A DNA stretch of 16,317 nt from Larix sibirica (Eukaryota; Streptophyta; Pinopsida; Pinales; Pinaceae). The first letter of the stretch is position 1; every line of letters begins with the position of its first letter. Made by a program: the position numbers and the translations under genes. Under the pieces are notes generated by a model that did not search any database, was not told the DNA's origin, and was given only the letters and a program-made list of their open reading frames with translations. The stretch covers positions 65,802 through 82,118 of the forward strand of contig NWUY0300017874.1 in the NCBI GenBank assembly GCA_004151065.3, in the 5' to 3' direction. Positions 1-16,317 of this stretch are shown here, one piece after another.

Positions 1-2220
1 GGTTCAATCTAGGAATCAAGTTTCAAAGTTTATATTAAATATTTTTGACTATATTTTTAACTTATATTTGATGATGATCATCATAAATCAATAAAGTATT
101 TTTTAAATATAAAAAATAAATTTATATTGAACATAGTAGATATAAAAATGTTTATGATTTTCATAAATTAAAATATTTTCAAAAAATAATTTAAGTTATA
201 AAATTGGGGAAATTATGTGTTGTATTATTAAGAATATTGTTAGTTAAAAGGAAGAGATAATTTTTTTATCTATTTTTTTATAATATTTTTTTTTTCAAAA
301 TCACTTGTATTTGGATATATATATATTTTTTGAAAAAAGTTAAACATTTTACTAATTTTAATGTTTCTGATTTATCATTACCAAAATTTGGTTAATAGGT
401 TTAACGTTAAATACTTTTATTGCACAATAAATTGAGATTCCAAGGTATACCTAAAAAAAATGCCAACACCAATGGAAAAAAAAAATGGGGACTTGGGTAA
501 GTCAATCATTTAGTAGAGTGGTACTTATATTTGGAGGAGGTACTTGGGTTAGTAAATTATTTAATAGAGGATTTCTTTTCTATAAACAATAAAATATGTT
601 ACATTAATTGGTGTCTAACTTGATCATGATCTTGAAAATAAATTAATATAGTATTTTACACTTGCCCTTATTAATGATTTAATTATTTTTTTGTTTATAT
701 GAATCTCCCTAATTTGTCAGAGTGGCATGCAATGGGCCACACGAACCCTTAACAACATAGCTGTATTATTTTGGTGTGCCACACCAACTCTTAACATAGC
801 TGTATTATTTTGGCATCTCCTCTTCCACTACCGCCTAATTTCAAACCTTGGGCCCCTCTAATACGAACATCTTAATTTTTTTAAATTTAATATAAAAATG
901 ACAATGAATACTGCATTAAATTTTAAAATAGTAAGTAAATCAATTAAAAAAGTAAGTTAATAAATGGGCAAACCTTTCATCACTAAACTACAGCACACAT
1001 CCCTCCCACCATATGTCATTCTTATTTAAAAAAAAAAAAATAAGACAGATCAACACTTCCCCTTACCCCGGCTCCACTATGCTACAACACACTTATGCAT
1101 ACATTATTTACCCTCAAAACCCAATTTTGTGAAAAAAAACAACCACAAACCAACCAATTTCTTTATTTCTTTAGTTAAAATATTTCCAGGTTTTCTACTT
1201 TCAATTACTTAAAAAAGACACTGTTTTTTTCCATCCCACCCTTCTATTATCATTTGGACCTTCTGAAGCAGCACCTAGATAAAATTTTGAATAGGAAATT
1301 ATTCTAGATTGTCATGCATAAACCTGGAACTCTAGTGCAGAGTTTACTTGGTTATCTTTCAATGACATCCCCAGACCATTTAAACGAAGCATAAAGGCTT
1401 TAGCCACTTACTGCCTGCAAAGTAACTGCAAGTATCGATATGATTTTGCCTGCAAAAGAAAAATTCTCATGAAAAATGACCCTTCAGCTCCTCACAATCT
1501 CCACTCCAGAAAAAAAGCTTAGCGTTCAAATTTTTATATTTATTTATTCCAGTTAGTCGGCTCTTCGTGTCCTACAATTCACCATTCACCATTCACCGCC
1601 ATACTTGAAAATCTCAAATCTCATTATGGATGGATCTGGTTTTATTTTTTCATGAATATTTATATTGAGGTGGGTAAATCCGTTGGGTATTTTCCTCATT
1701 TTGTGGATAGAAATTATATTTTGAAGAAACTCGAGGATTCATCCATGTCAGTACAACGACATATTCATTAAAAACTCATTTGACGAGGTACTCATTAAAA
1801 GCTCATTTGACTGGTAAAAAATTACAACAATACACATTAAAAATTCACTTTTATTAGTAAAATAATAATCATTTTCTCCCCTAACCACAAACTAAACCTA
1901 ATTTACATTACTGGGTTCTGAAGGTGGTTTTAGATAAATCTATGGGTTCTGAAGGTGGTTTTAGATAAATCTATGATAGAAGACATTGTGTTATAAGGTT
2001 CTATGTTGTGCATTCTCTTGTTTTTTGTTGAGCAAAGGTAGTGTTATATATATATATATCCTTCTTCGTGAATTTTTTGTCTTAATTGTGTTATCTGGCT
2101 GGTGCGGATTCTCTGTTTAGGCTTAATTAGTTTGTGTATCTGGGTCTTCTGTTAATATATTCGGCATTATAGGGTTTTTTTACGTTGTCAAGCGTTGCGC
2201 CCATCCAGAAAATTCAATTG
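1..2220. other. AT-rich upstream intergenic region without a gene
   Basis: I see no convincing coding exon on either strand. The sequence is strongly AT-rich with poly-A and poly-T runs. It carries a 14-bp perfect palindrome at 71-84 (ATGATGATCATCAT), an imperfect pair at 490-521 and 540-571 sharing an ACTTGGGT start, a pair at about 737-775 and 779-815 ending in ATAGCTGTATTATTTTGG, an ACCATTC minisatellite near 1580, and CATTAAAA-(A/G)CTCATTTGAC repeats at about 1766-1812. It presumably holds the distal promoter of the INO80 gene, but I recognise no specific operator. Confidence 0.6.
1912..1973. repeat. Perfect 31-bp tandem duplication
   Basis: Two adjacent identical 31-bp units, 1912-1942 and 1943-1973, each begin TGGGTTCTGAAGG and end AGATAAATCTA. 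They lie about 250 bp upstream of the TATA-like box, so they fall in the likely promoter. No regulatory motif is evident to me. Confidence 0.9.
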
Positions 2221-2225
2221 AAATG

Positions 2226-2232
2226 TATAAAA
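2226..2232 (+). promoter_or_regulatory. Probable TATA box of the INO80 gene
   Basis: TATAAAA in the context GTATAAAACG is a good match to the plant TATA consensus. It would place transcription start at roughly 2255-2265, just upstream of the repeat-bearing leader exon that ends in a splice donor at 2438. A TA-dinucleotide run near 2046-2058 is a weaker alternative. This is inferred from motif and spacing only. Confidence 0.4.
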
Positions 2233-2259
2233 CGAAATCTTACTTTCGTCGTGTTTATG

Positions 2260-2437
2260 CAAGATAGCAAGATTGTAAGAAAGACTGCATAATTTTTCAT
2301 CCAGGTTCTAAGAGTTGCTCTTCTTCAGTGTCAGTGTAAGGGTTATCATCCATGTTCTAAGATTTGCGCTTCTTCAGTGTCAGTGTTGGGTTATCATCCA
2401 GGTTCTAAGAGTTGCGCTTCTTCACTGTCAGTGTCAG
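2260..2437 (+). other. Probable non-coding leader exon (5' UTR)
   Basis: The first coding exon is preceded by a good splice acceptor (TTGTTAACAG, ending 3800) only one base before the ATG, which implies an upstream leader exon. The best donor I see is TCAG|GTAACT with the intron starting at 2438, downstream of a TATA-like box. The 5' end is approximate. Joining 2437 to 3801 would put A at -3 and G at +4 of the start codon. The leader contains a minimal upstream ORF, ATG-TTC-TAA, at 2352-2360. Transcript evidence would be needed to fix the ends. Confidence 0.35.
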
Positions 2438-2441
2438 GTAA
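2297..2441. repeat. Three tandem copies of a 48-49 bp unit
   Basis: Copies at 2297-2345, 2346-2393 and 2394-2441 each start TCATCCAGGTTCTAAGA or a close variant, contain GCTCTTCTTC or GCGCTTCTTC, and end in a GTGTCAGTGT-type stretch. They lie in the probable leader exon. Each copy ends near a GT dinucleotide (GTAAGG in copy 1 at 2336, GTAACT in copy 3 at 2438), so copies 1 and 3 provide candidate splice donors. Confidence 0.85.
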
Positions 2442-3800
2442 CTGTTGTTTTATTTGCTTTCTTCTTTTTCTGTTCTTTTCTGGAAGATACTATTTATAGA
2501 AATTTATAGTTGTCTTTTTAGTTAAATTGTGGTGCTATGAAGGGTATATCTATGTCATCACAATCACCACCAACCAGAACATGCACCTTCACCTGACATG
2601 CTTGCTATAAAGTGCATATTTAGGCCATCAGAATCACTCATAATTTGCACCTGACCTCATCCTCACCTATTCTAAGTGTCATCCTGTTTGCTTTTGTGAG
2701 AGTTCTATACTTCTACTTAGTAGGTGGTATTAGTCTGTTTAGTTGGTTGGGCTGGTGGCATTGGTGTGTTTATGTTCAGACAGTACAGTGTTAATATTTT
2801 TGTGCTATAATGGCGAAGCTTGCCAGTTGCTGGATAGAGTTTATGTAGAAGTTGCAGTATTCTCTAGTCTATTACATGGCCTATAAGGAACTGACTGGAG
2901 GAGCCTGTCAGCTGGGAGCAGGTTGTCTACAGTCAGGTGTATGTAGTGCAGCCCTCCCGTCTGCATAAATTCCTCGATTCAGTTCCTAGGCCTTCCAGTT
3001 TTTCAAGATTATTCATTAATTTTGTTTTAATTAAGGGTACCTGTCATGAAAATGGGCATCTAACTTAGTGCACCTTGAGATTGTTCAATTCTTCAAGGCT
3101 CACGTTGAGGCTGATTGGCAGTGTCTGTCTAAGAGGCCTGAGTTAAAGTGTGGCTTGAAATTAGGTTTTTGGACATATAAATGCATACCTTCAAATTAAT
3201 TTATCAAGGGTGCCTGCCACGAAGAGGGGCATCTAGCTCGGTAGTAGAGGAGATGACCTGCCCTGACAGGTTGTCGAATTTTTCGACATGGTATGAGAAC
3301 CAGAGGTTGAGGTAGATTGGCAATGGTTAAAAGGCCTAAAATAGGGTTTATTCGATATAGCATTGCATATTTTGATCACAAACTGGTAAGGATATGGCTG
3401 TCATGAAAGGGACATGTAGTGCAGTATTAAGCAGCTTTCCAGCTGGACGCAGGTCCCGGGTCCGATTCTTAGCCTGTCAAATTTTTCAACATAATTCACC
3501 ACTCCTGTTTGAATTATTCATTCTACACATTAAACTATACTAAAGTCCATCATCTATATCATTTTGGCTTTTGCTTGTATATTGTTATTGTTCACTTTGC
3601 CTAGCTAGGCACTATACTATCCCTATATTTACCTCAGTATTTAGTTTCTTACAACCCTATCAATGTGCACTACTTATTAACCCGTAGATTGATATTTCCT
3701 GTTGCTTTTTTCCACTGTAGATTATTTGGTTTTATACATTCAAAGCTTGGTTTATTATTAATTAACATGACCCCTTCTGTATTGTTGTTATTGTTAACAG
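2438..3800 (+). other. Probable long leader intron
   Basis: This stretch runs from the GTAACT donor to the TTGTTAACAG acceptor. It holds no coding exon that I can recognise. Its main content is a set of diverged repeats at about 2898-3500. A long intron in the leader is common in plant housekeeping genes and often raises expression, but that role is not shown by the sequence. Confidence 0.4.
2898..3500. repeat. About four diverged copies of a ~180-bp repeat, SINE-like
   Basis: Related segments start near 2898 (partial), 3034, 3208 and 3390. Shared blocks are AAGGGTGCCTGCCACGAA / GGGTACCTGTCATGAAAA / ATGGCTGTCATGAAAGG, then GGGCATCTA..TAG, and later a TTGTCGAATTTTTC-type block followed by GAGGTAGATTGGCA and AGGCCT. 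At 3230 TAGCTCGGTAG resembles a Pol III A box, and GGGTCCGATTCTT near 3458 resembles a B box. This suggests an old tRNA-derived SINE, possibly amplified in tandem. I cannot assign a family. Confidence 0.5.
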
Positions 3801-3801
3801 A

Positions 3802-13192
<9,391 letters not shown>

Positions 13193-13470
13193 TTGTTGAA
13201 CTTGCAGAATTGGCTTCTTTGGTTATTGACTTTACTACTATTAAAATGCAGAGGTAGGAAACAACACTTACTGATATTCTTTTGTATGATAGAGGACTTC
13301 GTGCTGCATTCCTGTTCTATTGGTTATTGTAAGAGATAAAGAAAAATAAATTGTACTAGCCTCAAATGGCAATAGTTAAAATTGTAAATGTAGGACAAGC
13401 AGTAGAAACTGGCAGATTGCGACGATTAAAATTTATTATTCTTTGTAGCTATCATAGAACACCAAAGTAT
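13193..13470 (+). other. Probable 3' UTR and downstream spacer
   Basis: This follows the stop codon at 13192 and contains no ORF that I can support. It includes a candidate poly(A) signal at 13345. The end of transcription is not defined by the sequence. Confidence 0.45.
13345..13350 (+). terminator. Candidate poly(A) signal AATAAA
   Basis: AATAAA in the context GAAAAATAAATTGTACT lies about 150 bp after the last stop codon, a usual distance for a plant gene. Plant signals are loose, and other A-rich sites follow, so this is a candidate only. Confidence 0.35.
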
Positions 13471-14001
13471 GCCTTTATGCGCTTATATTATTTTACCATT
13501 ACATTATTTTTTCTTATCATGGTCAATATGGTTATATAAATAAAAGCCTTTATGTGCTTATATTATTTTACCATTACATTATTTTTCTTATCATGGTCAA
13601 TATGGTTATATAAATAAAAACAGCAAACTATTTAGCCAGCCATGTTACACAAACATTAATATAGATTGGTCAATATGGTTAAATAAAAACAACAAACTAC
13701 TTAGTCAGCCATGTTACACAAACATTAATATAGATTGAGATCTAAAGAACTCTTTACTAACATTAATATAGATTGGGATCTAAAGAACTCTTTACTAGCA
13801 CTTTAGCCCAAAAGTATGAATCAATCTTGGAATACAATGCCCTAAATGACTTCTTGAAACCATATAATTCCTTAGACCATATTCTCTTTATGAATTACCT
13901 CAAAAACTTCAATCAATCTTGGAATACAATGCCCTAAATGACTTCTTGAAACCATACAATTCCTTAGACCATATTCTCTTTATGAATTACCTCAAAAACT
14001 T
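13471..14001. repeat. Chain of four consecutive tandem duplications
   Basis: Unit A (74-75 bp, GCCTTTATG.GCTTATATT) lies at 13471-13545 and 13546-13619. Unit B (70-73 bp, GGTCAATATGGTTA..TATAGATTG) lies at 13595-13667 and 13668-13737. Unit C (38 bp, AACATTAATATAGATTG..TTTACT) lies at 13721-13758 and 13759-13796. Unit D (92 bp, AATCAATCTTGGAATACAAT..) lies at 13819-13910 and 13911-14001. Copies differ at few positions. Units C and D are reverse-transcriptase coding sequence of the copia remnant on the minus strand. Confidence 0.88.
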
Positions 14002-14370
14002 GAGGTTGCTCTACATATATTTTTTCATCTACATAACCACTGAAAAGCAGACTTTATATCTATATAATACAATGGCCATTAAATTTGTGCAACAAGTGCA
14101 AGTATCCTCTTGATTGTATATGCCCTTACAATTGGTGCAAATCTCTTTGTGTATTCAATCCTTGCATGATCATATCCCTTATTAACTAAACAAGGCTTAT
14201 ATGTATCAATAAACCCAACATACTTATTTTTATGAGCCCACCTGGTAACATCCTTCTTCACACAATTGTATCAAGTTCCATGTTTCATTTCTTTCGAAAG
14301 CATCAAATTCTTCTTGCATAATTAATCTCCAATCATCCTTTCCCACTCTCTCCTTAAATATTTGTGGCTC
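13700..14370 (-). pseudogene. Copia reverse-transcriptase remnant
   Basis: The minus strand reads MQEEFDAFERNETWNL at the upstream end, then CLVNKGYDHARIEYTKRFAP (14079-14261 is open) and ILALVAQ, then DIKSAF, LYGFKKSFRALYSKID and KSSLDPNLY. These match the copia RT blocks LVAKGYxQ..DYxExFAPV, DVKxAFLxG, LYGLKQxxRxWYxxID and DPNLY. Stops and shifts occur after the ALVAQ block. The YVDD catalytic motif is not recognisable. The LYSKID and DPNLY blocks are each present twice through tandem duplication. Confidence 0.9.
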
Positions 14371-14649
14371 ATTGTTTTACATTACTTGATCCATTGACCT
14401 AAAATTTTCTCTACTTTGTGAATTGGGAACCCTTTTGTCAAATTATGTATCCAACTTGTCATTAGTTGTGTGGTTCTTCTCTATCCACTTGGGTTTTTCT
14501 TCTGAGGTAATTCATGTCTATTGGAGCTAGGGCCTTCATGAGTTTGATCCTCAATGCCTTTCTTGTTTCTTAACTCAACTTAGGTTATATCCTATCGATA
14601 TATTCCCTTCTCATCAAATACTACAACTTTAGTTACCCAAACCTCTGTT

Positions 14650-15160
14650 TTCTAAAGGTTAAATACTTGATACCACACCTCCTCAGGAGTGATAGTTCTA
14701 ATTGATTTGGTGAGACACCTATTTAAGATATACAAAACTATATTCATTGCCTTTTCCCATAACTCATTATTGAGCTGCTTGTTCTTCAACATACTATGGG
14801 CCATCTCAAGAATTGTTATATGTTTCCTCTTAACTACCGCATTTTGTTAGCGAGTACAAGAATTGTGAACTCTCTTGATTCCAAACATCTTTCAAAAATC
14901 AATCAAACTCATTCAATTTATAATCTCCCTCGTTATATGATCTTAGGGTCAACATTTTGACCACTTTTCCTTTCTATTAATGTTTTGAATTGGATTGAGT
15001 AGTGAAACACCTCAAACAATTCTTTTAAATGCCCAAGTTTTACATGAGTAATCATCCATGAAAGTCAAGAAGAACTTTCCCTTACCAAAATATAGTCCCC
15101 ACAAGTCCATAAAGATCTAAGTGAGAGTTCTAGGTATTTCTTGGCTCTTCGCACTTTTCC
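14650..15160 (-). pseudogene. Copia integrase remnant
   Basis: The minus strand shows DLYG near 15110, FLTFMDDYS near 15046-15071, RSYNEGDYKLNEF at about 14904-14944, and an open stretch at about 14808-14660 with MAHSMLKNKQLNNELW and LNRCLTKSIRTITPEEVW. These match the integrase core of plant copia elements. The catalytic RSDNGGE motif reads RSYNEGD, so the central aspartate is lost, and several stops intervene. Confidence 0.82.
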
Positions 15161-15515
15161 TCTTAGGAACTTCTCTTTATGTTTTTTCCCTAAATTATCA
15201 TTCACAAATATATTTGTTCTACTCTAAGTTCGGAATACCACTTTTCCTCTATGGATATCATCCAAATTATTGAACCACTCTATTTAGGATATTATGTATG
15301 TCAAACATCCAAAGACTATGTACCACTCCTCTTTGCCATGATTCATAATGGTTGAGAAAAAAAATATTATTTATCTATTTCTCTACTAATTTGTTTGCTT
15401 CTCTCTTGACCATATCGATAGTTCTTGAACAAGAAATCCATTTTCTACTCCTCTTATAATAAAGGCATTGGATAGATTATTTTTCTCAACCACCTCCTAA
15501 TCTATTACCTTTCAC

Positions 15516-16140
15516 CTATTCCTTTAAAATTCTTCCCTCTACCTCTTGAGCTAGATTCACTTTTATAATTTCAATGTCAAGATTGTTATTGAGCTTTACA
15601 TTTTTTTCTTTAATCTTCACTTTAGTGGAAAAAGCATGTTCTAATGACTCATTCACTGCAAACAATGAACCACTATGTTCATTGATTGTTATTTTAGAGT
15701 GATCGCTAGGAATTTCAGAGTGATCTCTATGCACTTTAATGTTGGTGGTGGCCAACTCCAATTTGTACTTAAACACACTTCTTAGTATTATTTTTCAAAT
15801 ACTTTTTTATCGCCTAATTTTTCTCCTAGAATTCTCATTTGATTAACTAAATCTTGTGCCTGGGCTAAATAATTATTACTAATTCATCTTTTCTCCTCAA
15901 ATCTTCAAATTTTCTAACTTGTTCTTAATGCTTGAAGTTTCATTGTCGGTGCCTCAATGACTCTAGGAAACAAGGAGTCTTCTATAGATGAATCAAATAT
16001 ATTAATTTATTTATTATATTTTTCCTCTTAACACTTCCAATGCATCTTTATCATCTTCACTTAGTATTGCATCTTTATTTGATTTCACATAGCAATCAAT
16101 TACAAATTCCCATCCAGAGCAGATTTTGTGGTAAGTTGTG
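15516..16140 (-). pseudogene. Copia gag (UBN2-type) remnant
   Basis: Minus-strand blocks match copia gag: an ILSEDDKDALEVLR-like segment near 16060, SLFPRVIEAPTMKLQALR near 15930-15985, DLVNQMRILGEKL at 15823-15860, and an open stretch at 15776-15516 with ITINEHSGSL and ESLEHAFSTKVKIKEK, which resembles the typical TIDELxGSLQAHE and LEQALQAKL pattern. Frame changes separate the blocks. No CCHC zinc knuckle is clear. Confidence 0.75.
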
Positions 16141-16189
16141 TAATGTGAGGCTTCTTATATTTTGTTCTTGTCTCATGTGGTCAATCCAT

Positions 16190-16217
16190 AGTAAGTGTGG
16201 TTGTAATCACACTTACT
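16190..16217. repeat. Perfect 10-bp inverted repeat (hairpin)
   Basis: AGTAAGTGTG at 16190-16199 and CACACTTACT at 16208-16217 are exact reverse complements around the 8-base loop GTTGTAAT. It lies just upstream (in element orientation) of the copia gag remnant. No poly-T tract follows on either strand, so nothing marks it as a terminator. Confidence 0.8.
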
Positions 16218-16317
16218 GTGAGGATTTATGGGAGATGAAAATGAACCATGTTAGAGAGAGATTCGTAACTTAATTTGGGTCACGCCAAGTGTTAACACCC
16301 AAAAATTGTTCACTAGC

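Larger units (their letters stand above)
13700..16140 (-). pseudogene. Decayed Ty1-copia retrotransposon, minus strand
   Basis: Reading right to left on the minus strand, I find gag, integrase and reverse-transcriptase remnants in the order gag-integrase-reverse transcriptase. Integrase before reverse transcriptase is the copia (not gypsy) order. All parts carry stops and frame changes and total about 2.4 kb, against roughly 4 kb for an intact gag-pol, so pieces are missing; I could not identify the protease. No primer-binding site complement or LTR pair is visible, so the 5' LTR may lie beyond the right edge. It sits tail-to-tail with INO80. It cannot encode a working element. Confidence 0.88.

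Noticed and set aside
71-84. 14-bp palindrome ATGATGATCATCAT as an operator
   Set aside because: Short palindromes are expected in AT-rich plant DNA, and nothing nearby supports a role.
2315-2509. Open frame across the leader repeats (64 codons)
   Set aside because: It starts at TTG rather than ATG, is repetitive because of the 48-bp repeats, and resembles no protein I know. It crosses the likely splice donor.
3210-3290. A functional tRNA gene at the A-box-like TAGCTCGGTAG
   Set aside because: No cloverleaf with acceptor, anticodon and T arms can be drawn; the B-box-like sequence is from a different copy. It is better seen as a tRNA-related repeat.
13919-14113. Plus-strand open frame of 64 codons
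   Set aside because: It is antisense to copia reverse-transcriptase blocks that are clearly recognisable on the minus strand.
16040-16273. Plus-strand open frame of 77 codons near the right end
   Set aside because: It lacks any known similarity and overlaps gag-like blocks on the minus strand and the hairpin.

Overview
The window is nuclear DNA of a land plant, probably a seed plant. It holds one large multi-exon gene with short AT-rich introns and GT-AG borders, flanked by AT-rich intergenic sequence and a decayed plant Ty1-copia retrotransposon. I cannot name the species. The protein differs enough from the Arabidopsis sequence I remember that a close crucifer relative is unlikely.

Layout. 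Positions 1-2220 are AT-rich upstream sequence with several small tandem repeats and no gene. A TATA-like box lies at 2226, followed by a probable untranslated leader exon carrying three copies of a 48-bp repeat and ending at a splice donor at 2438. A long leader intron (2438-3800) contains about four diverged copies of a roughly 180-bp repeat with tRNA-like promoter boxes. From 3802 to 13192 I trace 23 coding exons on the plus strand. They encode an INO80-type Snf2 chromatin-remodelling ATPase of about 1,400 residues, with the DBINO domain, both ATPase lobes, the long INO80 insertion and a basic C-terminal tail. All helicase motifs are intact. A possible poly(A) signal is at 13345. From about 13700 to 16140 the minus strand holds a broken copia element in the order gag, integrase, reverse transcriptase (right to left), with no LTR visible. 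Its reverse-transcriptase end is broken up by four consecutive short tandem duplications.

Points of interest. (1) The N-terminal coding exons come from an exon-intron duplication with a 194-bp period and two introns of identical length. (2) The penultimate exon is duplicated, and the second copy carries a frameshift and stop, giving two possible C-termini. (3) Exon 4 changes reading frame near 4790; this is either a single-base error or lesion, or a 116-bp intron inside the exon (4681-4796). (4) One intron has a GC-AG border. (5) A perfect 361-bp repeat around a single N at 11723 looks like an assembly join. Local tandem duplication recurs across the whole window. I see no new multi-gene system; the novelty is in the architecture and splicing of this INO80 gene.
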